64,000 nt of DNA from a virus. The stretch is taken from the IMG/VR virus record IMGVR_UViG_3300022200_000030, positions 1-64,000 of that record; one strand, written 5' to 3'. The position numbers and the translations under genes are program-made. The notes beneath the pieces were generated by a model. The model was not told where the DNA came from and made no database searches. It saw only the letters and a program-made list of their open reading frames with translations. Positions within the stretch are counted from its first letter, which is position 1. The number at the start of each line of letters is the position of its first letter. Below are positions 48,101 through 55,351 of the stretch, one piece after another.

Positions 48101-51100
48101 CCACGTGACAAAGTGTGGCAACACGCACACGCACCGCTATCCGACGCACTACACGCATGCAAATGGTGTGCAGAACAACGACCTGTCAGCCACAGGATTC
48201 TCGTCCGGCACGCTGACTGTGGATGCGACGATTGATGCTGCCCTATACCCCACGACCTTCGGGAATCAAGAGGCTGCGGACAACCGCCGCTTCCTTCGTC
48301 TGTACGATGCTGCTACCGACCGGGGTGGTGTGGCCTCGTTCACGGGCATCAGCGGTGACACGTTCACCGGCTGCGTCGGTGACGCTGAGTTTGACGCCTT
48401 GGTTGCTAACGGCGTGAGCGGCCTCAAGGTCGTGCCTTCATACTACATGCCTGCGGGTAGCACACGCTTCTATGCAGCACGCCGTCTGCGTGACCACGCT
48501 GAAGTGAGCGGCAACAGTCCCGACATGGCGCACACGTTGTACTACACCAATGTGGATGCAAACACAACCGCGCATAGCATCTTTACCAAGCCTGTGTTGA
48601 CCCCGATGGCCCTGCCACGTATGGGTCACCACTACGTCACGCCGACCATGGCTATGCTGCCCGGACATTGGGCGCATCCTGCCTACCAAGGCCTGTACGA
48701 CAAACACCGTGCAATTCGTGCATCCTCGCACAAGTACGTGGAACAGTCACTCATGGAGTCACTCGGATTCAATGAAGTCAAGAGTGACATTACGACGACG
48801 ACCACAGACCAATTCTTCGGTCTTGACCCACAACTGCGTATTGGTACGCTGACCGCCACTCCGGGTGGACCGAGCGACATTCACGGTGGCGCGTTCACGC
48901 TGATGTTTGAAACAAAGGTACGCCACGATGGGTACGGTGTCCTTGCATCGGAAGGTGCAGCGGGAACCATCAACAGTCAGGGTGGGCAGACCATCATCCT
49001 TGAGGCCGCAGCGACGTATTCGCTGAAGCATCACTTCCCCGACCCCGCTGAGGTTGGTGCGTATCAGATTGTCATTCAGCCGAACTTGAACAAGTCGCAG
49101 TTCATTGGTTATCACGAAAACGCAGCAAACGAATTGACGAGCCAACAGGTCGCACTCGTTGTTGGTATTCGTGAAGTGGACGGGACAACCGGCGCACTTG
49201 GGCTTGTGCTTGCTCAGACGACCGAGGCTGACGTGCGTGGTTGTGAAGTATTCATCAACGAAGTGATGATTGACCACGACCCCGACCACGGCAGCCAATT
49301 CACCAACATTCCACCGCTGCTCCTGTACAACTCATTCGGTGTACAGGAAACCGAAGCACCTGCGTTCACGCGCATGAGCCTGCCCTACCATCCCGGCATG
49401 TTTGCTGATGCGACACCGGGGCTTACCACCAACATTCCGTGGTGGAGCATTGTACACCGCAGGCCACCAAATCACGCTGATTCTGAAGGCTTTCGTCATT
49501 TGACGTGGCACCGCTTTGACAACTACTACGAGTTTGCACGTGCAAATGCGGGCAACGTGGCTTCTCAAATCACACTCGCAGGCTACCCAAGCAGCGCACC
49601 GGACATGTATTCCAAGTTGTTCAACCTCATCAGCCTTAACCCGGTTGCAACCGTTGTGAGTGCAAGCACGTTCGCCGTGGTCGTTGACGATGCTCGCGGC
49701 TTCCCTGAATACCCCTACTACGGACAGAAGTTGGAGTACACAGATGCAAACGGCGTACGGCGTACAACTGAGTACACGGATGTGATTGCAGGAAGCACAC
49801 AAGTCATCATCAATCACCCCGCCAATGCTGACTTTACCAACAATTTGACGGCAGGCACAAAGTTGCGCCTTACCCGTGCGTACGACTTCCGCCCGTCAGG
49901 TGCCATCTTTACTGACTCCAAGACAAGCATCATCACGCGCATGCTACCTCAGACCTTGCAAGGTAGCCGTGATACGAATAGCCTGCACTTGGCTGATGCG
50001 TTCCTGTGCATGTGGCATCCCAACCTTGGGCGACCGTACACGTTTTACTCAGATTCAGCCCGCACGTTCCTCAACCCGTTGACTGACCGAGCGGTGGACA
50101 ACAAGCCATACAACTCAATGCCTGAGCATTTTGAGACAATTCACTACCACGATGCACCGTACTTCGGTAGCGTTGGACCCTTTGGCTTGGCTATCAAGAC
50201 CCCGCCGCCGCTCGTTAAGGCCACCTTTGACGGTAACCCCGCAGCCGTGACTTCCGTGACACCCTCAACGAAGAGAATTGCTTTCCAAGTAGGACCGCAC
50301 GTAGGAACAAACATCGTTACAGGTGAGGTCATCAGTATTGCAGGGCGTGCCTACACGGTAGCAAGCGTCAGTCTAATAGGAAGCATTACCGTTGACCAAA
50401 CACCTGATGCTGAAATCCCGGTAGGTACAATTGCTTACCGTGGAGGAAACAATGCAGTACAAACGGCTGAAAGCATCACAAGCAGCGGGGAGTACGTCGC
50501 ACAAGGTGGACAGACCGATTCAGGTGATGATTCCACGAAGGTGATGCTCAACAACATGTGGCCGAGCGGTAGTCGTGGTGGTCCACTTGTCAGCAGCCTT
50601 GACGGGTACGGCGCGGTTGCAGCATCGTGGACCTATGCGGGTGACTACGGCTACGAGCGGCGTGTTTGGCAGCAAGATGGAACCGGTGTGACGACTTCGA
50701 CCTACGACAGTCTCAGCAACCCAACCACCCCGTTGCCATTCGGGTACCGCTTTGGTCTGCGTCAGCCCTACAACAAGCCCCAATGGTCCTTCTATGGGAT
50801 GCGAGCATACCGGGCAGGTGTTACTGTTGGCTACTACACCGCCGACTACCAACACGGACCGTTGGTGCAGCGTGAAACTCAGTCGTGGGTGCATCACAAT
50901 GCGTTGCCGCCTGTGACGTACCCTGAAACCTACGTGGGTATCATGGAACGGCAGACCAACTTTAGCGGCATGCTTGGCGTGGACATGGCTGAGCGGCAGG
51001 TTCGGTATAGCGACGGAATGCGCATGACGCGCTCTTTTGGTGCGCCTGTACGCACCCTGCGCAACAAGTCCACGGTGATTCGTGATTGGTGGGGCGACGA

Positions 51101-52697
51101 CAACGGCAAGGAGATTGCTAACATTGACGAGGCTGTGATGTACTACTTGGTGGATTGGTGGGGCAACACACGCGGTGAGGACGTGCGCCGCTTCCCTGTG
51201 CGCGGCTTCGGCATCAGGCCCGCGTGGGATGCGGGTGACGCCTACGACCCCGGACGCAGCACGGATGCTACACCGTACGAACGACTGTACAACGACGGCT
51301 CACCGTTGGTCAACCTCAAGGGCATTGTTGATTCAGCCTCAAGTAATATCTCACTTGCTCCCGGCGTCACCATCCCACGCTTTGGTGGTCGTCAAAACAC
51401 GACGAATAACAACAACGCGAACACGCTGATTGACGTGTTCATGCCTGCCAACGCGATGCGCGTAGGTGACATGGGCAACGGGCGTGGCATTCGCTACCCG
51501 ACGCAGTTCAACGAAGACCGGCTGACCGCGTTAGATGAGGCTAATTACACAACCGGCGTTGTCTTGTCGCACCACACCGCTGAGCCTGTGTTTGGTGACG
51601 GATTCATCCGACCGCGCAACGATGAGTTGGCGAGCGACGAGGTACCGCGCGGCATTAGCGCACGACTCAGCGTTGACGAGGACGGGCTGCTCAAGCCTGA
51701 AGCGGTCGTCAGCCCGCGTGTGGAAACCATCAGCGGCTCGACCAAGCACACCGATGCGGTGTCCCGTTCAGCCCCGCGTATCGGTCTTGACACGGAGAAC
51801 GTGGAAGGCGTGGACGACAACCTCATCGCACTCAACACCGAAGCGCACAGTCTGCACGCGGACCGTGGAGTAGGGCAGCGTGTTGTGCTTGTCGGCGGCA
51901 TGACCGCAGGCTCGCAGACCATCGGCAACCTCGATTATACAGGACTGAACTTTGGTGCGCAGCCGGTTGGTGGTGTGGCCCGGTTTAGTCACACAAGCAA
52001 CTTCAACCCGCTTGGTGGCACGTACGTGGCAGAAACGCGCAACTACCTCGCTGCGGTCAGCGACTACGGTTGGGGACCGGTGGGTGCAGACAAGGCGAGC
52101 AACCCGTATGCTACGTCCACGTTTGACAGTACTTCAGCGCAGATGAACCACACCGACAAGACCATCTCGTTCTTGTTCAGGCCTGTTCGTCTGCTTGACG
52201 AGCAGCACGTTGAGATGTTCCGCCCCAACAACAACCTGCATAGCAGCAGCCCGCAGTACGGCTCCAACTACTTCTCGACCACGGGTGGCGGCAAATACGG
52301 CGTGTACGCCTACGAGATGCCCTCAGCACGTGCGTCTGCGGGCGAGTACATCAGGGCCACCAACCCTGACACCAACCCGCCCTACGCGCCTGTGTACCAC
52401 ATGGTGATTGCAACGAGCGACACCGTGCCCGATAGCAAGGGGCCAAACCTCGGCGGCTCAAACGGCATGGACACAAGCAAGTTGGACAACGACGTGACTC
52501 GGCTTGTCATCAGCGAGAACTCCTTGCAGCACCATCGTAGTGACGCTGCACGTAGGCGTACGAGTGCGGAAAGCGACGACACCGAACGACGTGCAGACTA
52601 CACCGTGAAGGCTCGATTCAGCCAATCCCTGCACCCGAAGGGGCATAAAGGAGATGTTGACTACGGTGAATCAGACCATTCGGGTGATGCGTCATGA
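36135..52697 (+). CDS. Giant 5520-aa tail/adhesin protein with N-terminal LamG-like domain
   Basis: One uninterrupted frame from ATG 36135 (preceded by TGAGGTGA) to 52697 makes a protein of about 600 kDa. Residues 6-225 fit a LamG/concanavalin-like sandwich (HALFFDGVSDSVILPQG; DFVIEAWVVPDCGGV; LYVNGDLIASQKL). The rest is beta-rich with many Tyr, His, Asn and Gly and contains small modules. One has GGVASFTGISGDTFTGC near residue 4070 and another VVDDARGFPEYPYYGQKL near 4515. Some parts are more AT-rich, such as 43070-43340 and 43960-44560. It lies where baseplate and central-fibre genes are expected, so it is likely to form the tail tip or receptor-binding fibre. No catalytic motif was recognised. 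No stop codon or frameshift interrupts it. Confidence 0.75.
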   Translation: MVAVGRTSHALFFDGVSDSVILPQGNYIGTGQPTPDGKVVTNLLQKERRSGGESPLIPKANGDFVIEAWVVPDCGGVIAHREGQFTLSLGTVDTPGPATFDLLLEGSAGLFQAYLTSAIDASDRWDGIVYPHHAGSVHDSYNRFDTGTYGEATNLNAAHRPLYHVVAGFSFGQAFLYVNGDLIASQKLDADMRIARSTEHVYVGGKGGEFRGAVEALHFLGHYDKSTVESHMPTQSDVSTGLYRFEEPIDVVEGTYSFNAVSANATSITVSASDAQALIVRFTGKPYDSASPTVDFTAKPYSMGSYKVVDYYTGSGTPSTLSIAHVPYNLLINPGAITRATQKPNQKPPERVRVKSINGSTGVIELTSIHVDFVNGTGGLRGLLHNRTADVDNYFVVVGADLLIDNGTGKPYQPPHYGTQVFDRTGQMVIDETDNEQHGMVYSSRMATTTDDPNNPFAVVWPSDVDPLFQIGHSGRHTFSHVVGHEFMRRYPVPSDLVVDQTVTGAADIVTMRYDNVSRSLRNSFAMNALTDVFSEDATATVTEIVSSTTASSVVHNGLPSAAREVIGIGGADFDFRPFLLKGPAPLSGSDVNDTTRLYHLVPETTSRVAILNVPALQTSHNMAPFVEIHYNAIDLTGASMGISGPMLMVEKTVPAASLDLGGGTYVYDLIAAALDATMYAPGGMLILDPDVKSSNEYMFESHSLIGDNTGGADYDSELDFTRTPAEYTPVSSVDAEPCTPPAPVRASHVSLDHESVYNRLTFTKAGIVTEDDLTEIGGYKRVTPTEEKTGAGVFDVGIPDGISPVHETFDVIDNYLAPSGKLHIFVQPTDRRRSNQLLSALEDDSSITIMLMMARTRLRSISEENDPESNLTTITVTGAGVVESVLNRNVSAVGEGSPDSYIVKEIEPNAPVVTVTLGGPGQGAVNTKPTFDPSPLMRLPGSTRRSCAVRATHVYAKNDTVTTKNILSVAPLNNGSPDIASWGTIAFPKVGRVYLDNGASAEYASKGGSGFIFTNVSASGTGRYLGADGEEYSNFFLWCNAVGLMKTTSSPADVQTSLTLYNDPNFADDAMAQDGSTVNDRLFQSMDTVTHDYQLGTQFASTRAMVEIPVFPQQFFDHPEQGIFPGPDNSMKLHLDATYTAHSWNPTPVGRRANDIGQADKQASSAYGSNREGFVAAAHIERIVKNPIPSPGFYEIYVDFPEIFPNADEGSLPRSVGNMKSVGYYRRCFLANGMSALYVNDPTTDGFIKVPVPSSKNHGTFIEGFFTNAIPGAALFVAQGFRSETLVPTDSDASTPSSDFEGRSPYYYDAANVQTQGGNLDYGMRQYVSAVEFKAGPLANPHAPRTVSKRAASTILSVPSVSGNTYTITLEDGSLFPDVPFTRDASNVIQFETGDPLYIAEVIQADGSTQDVYYLGRFNNTFTQNTIAIVATSTPTLVGATLRLKHVAHALHTLSNPASAVTEEKKVVTFLPSATADQWTFSSSYGGGTTTTLNITCTTADLMAHANVVGLNIRPDDHVYVDTGSAINYLGQVSKVESAEVSGGSDRIILAANNLAAITSGNKIRVAAESVMTVDDEAILNRAWVHPYATGGLRHGDTVWANMSINNPHATEGLFAKSRGVFNDGLVWKGFNGGSGTLADRPRNSIPLENFLIGDSCLETAINYAQHVNKTVQMNYESMGLDAEQAPVVAYVDPYLATDGHARVLLYDVGHDREFIAFHDLHMQVQSSAATPSIGYTRQLAYKDGTINLDKFLMGRNGAAPHYLTTQIDVANGYPSENPFLRATQQSKFIEGAYAHNVIGGVNQNPYNASSEQSWTVLNNPDVDTYNVLFASKGHGHFVHTGLYHEKGSSDLTVGDSTLPRTQPAVASPYWSNAIHQLSRINADSHPLITALRVHRAEQNPNTHTLKDPSTLFDTPDGTRTISAFLSLKGKRSIALDLSGHDEERLQHLPHWTQMDFVRRMTVDFGEIGVKEGVTDIEAAAREIVRLINQGGAANGRTHARRPSQQYPGESERLDLTRIGVRQDIGNPNRDPTSAHIFADFAATGSTYDPAPWWYPDEAFDSHDRGSHMGYLRAHIGRVVEDLDGNEGFSIVIHSTIPGASGRNFCAWLDNSKGQSSYKPQYLIGHGGRFRNFWSQPDEVSGENMHPAPLPLNKHGRPFAPITSLREYVAQEEPDDMFASNLDVAARNDVEKNALARKVSATMGGTVNNSVADESFEAQSPATSLVEGLRRGSTAVGRINFGGLVEAGVPGFAPDAGAFGFGRRGSTRHFSRYGTNASEYTSHVNTEEVTEDAIGDTPLYGMRFTDHRGRGYGVRYVYRCVNQPFANELTTLPSTLDDEIIIHFDDRDVAQGGFTIGHHMAGVGDATGRLEPKSGMTEATWVGNRWRGVFAADAGLNCQATYSSDTITVVLDTPYDTGSTEFNNHPDILGYLGFPKTNGIMQLTDPYSGSATTLHGVVGNTFSYESRTSNDTTGTHTFYGVRGADFTATHTSASFVVTDVPSGVSFKAGNTHQLILSPRLNWTTLLTDEVIAYATVAAINMQDPNMEDGYSVDVRHLYAADGRTLGDWGVGEDAIIIRAHNPQRGIKPLSQMFSASLHRDYGIQAAHIEFGEYQKIAKTSATWSVTAGLIPPLSDAQIASSKQLTCGYIPRTIVQVRTRGRGYHANTPTPILVDSYNDPVNLKRWDENLKGVRFLSRPGDHILPCLSNPLLKTQSVSSNVFTMAATNKLGHAMIVGCTRTITGTYTTTDRLLAFGQKIQLYHARNNYSVVFANQGANALTEFTFNEREASDEWFDEFGGKTLNQDYYFISSIGEFDGYRLHGSVDSEPIVYFRGARDSSDHDVPLYFGGGFSGVVLDVNDGTQNDYADFYTHPYSTGPTGTAGIQNANEISTSFALVDCNALLAFFPGTALLNQHRGSIHPPAYNKDSILTTDVDVGFATKHNDLPAHVTARYTAGMVYQRPIPLVLRMGHPTARYDDARNSITNHTTYVIYGPGQAFPFTETTAANADVEPHPGFVVTVGNTWSKVPHSKQLPNPITNDKNDYGPPTSTYQSNRQRYHWYSTWNWSPAEGIPRVGAVSSGVSLWQRPEHGYHFGEHFNLQATVSSLNISDYAAAHPYKHAPIVGYGIASQADLTFHMDGGYHPGGSWLDNQLSFNAPLEPSDYRVTRDSWNEVNPTAFRVSGVLAKQVLAGASAEEGDDFDREIIVVDATRCQNGEELAALLGQAINENPGKGALKAMGGTHLPSMGSAMRQDRYGWVELDYDDYTIDATKSYSYVEATLSGGTQAILEQLPASGWIRTDNAGRTLHTVDLPAFAPYHSREVYYDIGVFPSTWKVRFWLAPNRLTGNPELEDAQTFDDSTLPTAVDLSGVTKVYVWSKAGVHRFNNEDDATRDHMTQVHFAGIVDAIDRTRPVGAVGWSGERYSYLNSLKVGSEGYGAGRGAWHPKLGFSPYGSASTVMTAYGHVPHTYALYNTPESLVYANYDGVGTPYDSWTVETGSISYTAYNADSTGAYKAADSAINLTNSLTDFSIPRELYHPQGVFSKGFLVVSYESELALVAKRDRDGITATGDWLAVVSKTRAGTAAATAITFAGTAQWDERIHGPERFYAPATGGPNVEALIVSGTATPASAATNDPEVAQYDFHLGASSDNSLYNATPAFAQIGDLFFDLDKSVGSYLLNDASEVERNLMVDMRTAGGGTDFNAKHDDLRYWLAQTNGYESLARTPMRNFSVEHVVWKRMDGGNLSLPALNARGLGGVPFVTRVSGGTAYTTGEKLYGNVRFSFETTNSAMFPIIQAQELAHPQIAARHPDELRNVLMVPNEEIQFDSIEVEDDTGQIHTIEGGSPFGTIVRAFRKLSNRTSEGLAPAIAGSGVEPNLKVRLPDPNTIPGNIIVRSGFDRLQAYQTETMGSGGMMRPGLADALKHQFTDEVDGPRRGPTYSDHEWDHISQSASGEAFPDMTRKGWSAATGNAPLESSYELHDRTLFFHVTKCGNTHTHRYPTHYTHANGVQNNDLSATGFSSGTLTVDATIDAALYPTTFGNQEAADNRRFLRLYDAATDRGGVASFTGISGDTFTGCVGDAEFDALVANGVSGLKVVPSYYMPAGSTRFYAARRLRDHAEVSGNSPDMAHTLYYTNVDANTTAHSIFTKPVLTPMALPRMGHHYVTPTMAMLPGHWAHPAYQGLYDKHRAIRASSHKYVEQSLMESLGFNEVKSDITTTTTDQFFGLDPQLRIGTLTATPGGPSDIHGGAFTLMFETKVRHDGYGVLASEGAAGTINSQGGQTIILEAAATYSLKHHFPDPAEVGAYQIVIQPNLNKSQFIGYHENAANELTSQQVALVVGIREVDGTTGALGLVLAQTTEADVRGCEVFINEVMIDHDPDHGSQFTNIPPLLLYNSFGVQETEAPAFTRMSLPYHPGMFADATPGLTTNIPWWSIVHRRPPNHADSEGFRHLTWHRFDNYYEFARANAGNVASQITLAGYPSSAPDMYSKLFNLISLNPVATVVSASTFAVVVDDARGFPEYPYYGQKLEYTDANGVRRTTEYTDVIAGSTQVIINHPANADFTNNLTAGTKLRLTRAYDFRPSGAIFTDSKTSIITRMLPQTLQGSRDTNSLHLADAFLCMWHPNLGRPYTFYSDSARTFLNPLTDRAVDNKPYNSMPEHFETIHYHDAPYFGSVGPFGLAIKTPPPLVKATFDGNPAAVTSVTPSTKRIAFQVGPHVGTNIVTGEVISIAGRAYTVASVSLIGSITVDQTPDAEIPVGTIAYRGGNNAVQTAESITSSGEYVAQGGQTDSGDDSTKVMLNNMWPSGSRGGPLVSSLDGYGAVAASWTYAGDYGYERRVWQQDGTGVTTSTYDSLSNPTTPLPFGYRFGLRQPYNKPQWSFYGMRAYRAGVTVGYYTADYQHGPLVQRETQSWVHHNALPPVTYPETYVGIMERQTNFSGMLGVDMAERQVRYSDGMRMTRSFGAPVRTLRNKSTVIRDWWGDDNGKEIANIDEAVMYYLVDWWGNTRGEDVRRFPVRGFGIRPAWDAGDAYDPGRSTDATPYERLYNDGSPLVNLKGIVDSASSNISLAPGVTIPRFGGRQNTTNNNNANTLIDVFMPANAMRVGDMGNGRGIRYPTQFNEDRLTALDEANYTTGVVLSHHTAEPVFGDGFIRPRNDELASDEVPRGISARLSVDEDGLLKPEAVVSPRVETISGSTKHTDAVSRSAPRIGLDTENVEGVDDNLIALNTEAHSLHADRGVGQRVVLVGGMTAGSQTIGNLDYTGLNFGAQPVGGVARFSHTSNFNPLGGTYVAETRNYLAAVSDYGWGPVGADKASNPYATSTFDSTSAQMNHTDKTISFLFRPVRLLDEQHVEMFRPNNNLHSSSPQYGSNYFSTTGGGKYGVYAYEMPSARASAGEYIRATNPDTNPPYAPVYHMVIATSDTVPDSKGPNLGGSNGMDTSKLDNDVTRLVISENSLQHHRSDAARRRTSAESDDTERRADYTVKARFSQSLHPKGHKGDVDYGESDHSGDAS

Positions 52698-52858
52698 CGC
52701 CGATGGACGAATCTTGGGCCGTGTTGAAGGAATTGTGCGAAGCGGGCAAGAAGGCCGCTAAGCGGAAGTTCAAGGTGTACCCCTCCGCATATGCGAACGG
52801 TTGGGCCGTGCAGTACTGTCAGGGCAAGTTCCGCAAGAAGAAGGGGGACAAGAAGTGA
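52694..52858 (+). CDS. 54-aa basic protein with a PMDESWAVLK motif
   Basis: ATG 52694 overlaps the stop of the giant gene by 4 bp. The protein starts MTPMDESWAVLKEL, a form of the shared motif at the extreme N-terminus. It continues with a basic stretch and KVYPSAYANGWAVQYCQGK and ends in a Lys/Arg cluster. The YPSAYAN block recalls small basic proteins seen in many marine viruses (I think the DUF6321 family, from memory). Together with the overlapping next gene it looks like a small, possibly packaged, DNA-binding protein. Confidence 0.7.
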   Translation: MTPMDESWAVLKELCEAGKKAAKRKFKVYPSAYANGWAVQYCQGKFRKKKGDKK

Positions 52859-53016
52859 AACTGAAGAAGGACAAATGTTGCTGCGGGGCAACCAAGAAAA
52901 CGCCCTGCGTCTGCATGTACGAGGGCAACCAATGCTCCGATAGTTCCCCTCGTTGTCCTTGTTACGCTTTACTTCATCAACAAAAGAATCTCAAGAAAAT
53001 GGTCGGGGTGTACTGA
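52855..53016 (+). CDS. Cysteine-rich 53-aa protein
   Basis: The gene runs from GTG 52855, which overlaps the previous stop (GTGA), to TGA 53014-53016; upstream in-frame codons belong to the previous gene's region. Eight cysteines lie in about 30 residues, including CCCGATKKTPCVC and CPC, with flanking lysines. It probably binds zinc or another metal. The next gene starts on its last base. No family is recognised. Confidence 0.65.
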   Translation: MKLKKDKCCCGATKKTPCVCMYEGNQCSDSSPRCPCYALLHQQKNLKKMVGVY

Positions 53017-54527
53017 TGAGCGACCGCTGCACCTGCCACGATGTGCTTGTCATCAAGGACTTGAATCGTTGGTTCAAGGAAAAGTGGGTGGACGTGAGCC
53101 GAAAGGACAAGGACGGGAAGCACCCGCCCTGTGGTCGCCCCAAGGCAAGTAAGAGCAGCAAGGGCTACCCCAAGTGTCGCCCATCAGTCAAGGTCAGTTC
53201 CAAGACGCCTCGTACATCAGGCTCAATGAGCGAGGGTGAGAAGCGTGCCGCAACCAAGCGTAAGCGTGCAAAGAAGCAGGGCGTTGGCGGGAAGCCAACG
53301 ATTGTCAAGGCCCGCACGACTTCAGGTTTCTATCGCACCGCTACAATTCCCGATGACAAGTCTCAACCTGTGCGGAAGGTGCCACATGACTCAGCACACG
53401 CACCAAATCGTTTTGCTACGCTTGCACTTTCCCAAGCACTTGCGGACATGAACCTCCCCATTGTGCCTGAAACGCCTGTGCGTGGGGCGGTTGAACAACA
53501 ACAGATGGAGAAGGTATTTGGTCCGGGTAGGGACAATTTTCACGGACATGAGCAAGAAGTGGAATCAATTGTTTCTGACCCATTGATGCAATTTTTGAGT
53601 CTTTCAGACGCTAAAGGTCCCAATGTTGGATTGCAAGATGGACAAGTGAGAGTATTTGACCCCGCTTTTCGCTCGTTTCGTGGTCATCGCTACGTACCCA
53701 TTGATTACCAACGTGGCGAGTTTGACCCAAACTACGGTGTGAACCTACGAAACCAATTCGGTAGTGTGGACAAAGACAAACTTGCTGAATTGGCTCAGCG
53801 AGTAAAGAACTACCGACCCATGTTGGACGTGTGGGAAGGAGATTTGTCTAATCGCGCATGGCAGGGTGGTATGACGGATTACATGCAAGCCCGTGACACG
53901 TTGCAATTCTTGTCTTCCATACAACAAGACCCAAATCAGATGAAATTGTTTGAATACGGGAACCCCGCGTACGCAAACATGGTGAACGACCTGCGTAGCC
54001 GAATGCCGGTGGGGGTTCAAAAAGCCGAGAAGGAAGAGAAGGCAAAGAAAGGCATGGTCGTGGTCATTGCTCTTGGAAGTCCCAAGAAGGAAGAGAAGGT
54101 CGAGAAGAGCGACGTACTCGTAAAGCGTCGAATGATTGGCGTACAACAAGGCATGGCGACGTGTGCCAACCCGAACTGCTTGGCTCAGACTCCCGCAACC
54201 GCAGGTGCATGTCAGACGTGCGGCTCGCCACTCAGCATGCAGAAAGCCGAGCGCGACCCACGACTCGCTCGCGCAGGCGTGAGTGGCTTCAACAAGCCCA
54301 AGCGCACACCCAACCACCCGAAGAAGAGCCACGTTGTCGTGGCCCGTGAAGGAGGGCAGGTCAAGACCATTCGCTTCGGTCAGCAAGGCGTGTCCGGCTC
54401 TCCAAAGAAGGAAGGCGAGTCTGATTCATACCGCAAGCGTCGTGAGTCGTTCAAGGCTCGCCACGCCAAGAACATCAGCCGTGGCAAACTGAGTGCGGCG
54501 TATTGGGCTGACAAAGTGAAGTGGTGA
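53016..54527 (+). CDS. Basic virion-type protein with DUF5872-like N-terminus
   Basis: The protein is 503 aa from ATG 53016. Residues 1-100 contain LNRWFKEKWVDVSRKDKDGK, HPPCGRP, YPKCRPS and GEKRAATKRKRAKKQG. This order of 'FKEKWVDxSR, PCGR, YPKC, basic' is one I know from small proteins of marine phages and large viruses (DUF5872-like, from memory). Residues 150-330 are a different, more AT-rich module. Residues 395-425 have a four-cysteine ribbon (CANPNCLAQ, CQTCGS), and the last 80 residues are again Lys/Arg-rich. The modular build resembles the motif-bearing genes nearby, though the motif itself was not found here. Confidence 0.65.
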   Translation: MSDRCTCHDVLVIKDLNRWFKEKWVDVSRKDKDGKHPPCGRPKASKSSKGYPKCRPSVKVSSKTPRTSGSMSEGEKRAATKRKRAKKQGVGGKPTIVKARTTSGFYRTATIPDDKSQPVRKVPHDSAHAPNRFATLALSQALADMNLPIVPETPVRGAVEQQQMEKVFGPGRDNFHGHEQEVESIVSDPLMQFLSLSDAKGPNVGLQDGQVRVFDPAFRSFRGHRYVPIDYQRGEFDPNYGVNLRNQFGSVDKDKLAELAQRVKNYRPMLDVWEGDLSNRAWQGGMTDYMQARDTLQFLSSIQQDPNQMKLFEYGNPAYANMVNDLRSRMPVGVQKAEKEEKAKKGMVVVIALGSPKKEEKVEKSDVLVKRRMIGVQQGMATCANPNCLAQTPATAGACQTCGSPLSMQKAERDPRLARAGVSGFNKPKRTPNHPKKSHVVVAREGGQVKTIRFGQQGVSGSPKKEGESDSYRKRRESFKARHAKNISRGKLSAAYWADKVKW

Positions 54528-54529
54528 AC

Positions 54530-55345
54530 ATGCCGTTTGTCAGTCAGGCTCAACGGCGTTATATGCACGCCAAAGAACCTGAGTTGGCTGAAGAGTACGA
54601 GAGCAAGACACCCAAGGGTAAGAAGTTACCTGAGCGGGTGCAGAAGGCTCCATCGCCCATGGACCTTGCTTGGGCGTACTTGCTCAAGCAGGTGCCACCT
54701 TTGGCTGATTGGAGCGGTGAAGACCTCGCCGCACTTCGATGGATTCCACAACGGCGTACATCAACGTACCATCAGGCTCGGCCAATCATCGGTGAAAAGT
54801 TAGGGCAACCTCTCCAATTTGAATATCAAATGAGGCAACATGGCAGGGAAGCACTTCCGGGTGTGTTTAACCCAAAAATTGACACAGTAAGCGGTACATG
54901 GGTATCACCTGCTGATGCCATGGCACTCGCTCATCCTGACATTACATCACGCTATTCTGAACCACACACACTACTTGGAATTACTGAAAGCCCGCAGTAT
55001 TGGCGACACAACCTTTTGCACGGCTATCCTGAAGGCTTCCAATACGGCGGATATAAACCCGAACAATTTGTGAACATTCCACTTCCAAACATGTTTGGTG
55101 AGCGTGTGCGTACTCCTGCTCAGATGCAAGATTTTGCATTGGATGCTTTGCAAGCATACGATTCCGAAGGAGAACAGAAGGCCGATTGGTTTGCTGATTT
55201 GGGGATGCAACCTGAAATCCGTGCTACACGGTGGGAAGCGGATAGAGGGAAGCCTGCAACCCTTGAAGATTTGGTTGAGATGGGGCTTGTTGGAGTTTTG
55301 CCGCCACTCCCATCAACTGACGTAAGACGACCACCGGGGTTTTGA
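54530..55345 (+). CDS. Mosaic protein: small viral N-terminal module, PMDLAWAYLLK motif, variable module
   Basis: The protein is 271 aa from ATG 54530, 2 bp after the previous stop. Residues 1-38 (MPFVSQAQRRYMHAKEPELA, then KTPKGKKLPERV) match a short stand-alone protein common in tailed viruses. PMDLAWAYLLK follows from residue 43. Residues 55-271 are a separate globular module with no recognised domain (ITESPQYWRHNLLHGYPEGF is one landmark). So a known small protein seems to have gained the motif and a module behind it. Confidence 0.75.
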   Translation: MPFVSQAQRRYMHAKEPELAEEYESKTPKGKKLPERVQKAPSPMDLAWAYLLKQVPPLADWSGEDLAALRWIPQRRTSTYHQARPIIGEKLGQPLQFEYQMRQHGREALPGVFNPKIDTVSGTWVSPADAMALAHPDITSRYSEPHTLLGITESPQYWRHNLLHGYPEGFQYGGYKPEQFVNIPLPNMFGERVRTPAQMQDFALDALQAYDSEGEQKADWFADLGMQPEIRATRWEADRGKPATLEDLVEMGLVGVLPPLPSTDVRRPPGF

Positions 55346-55351
55346 TGTTGT

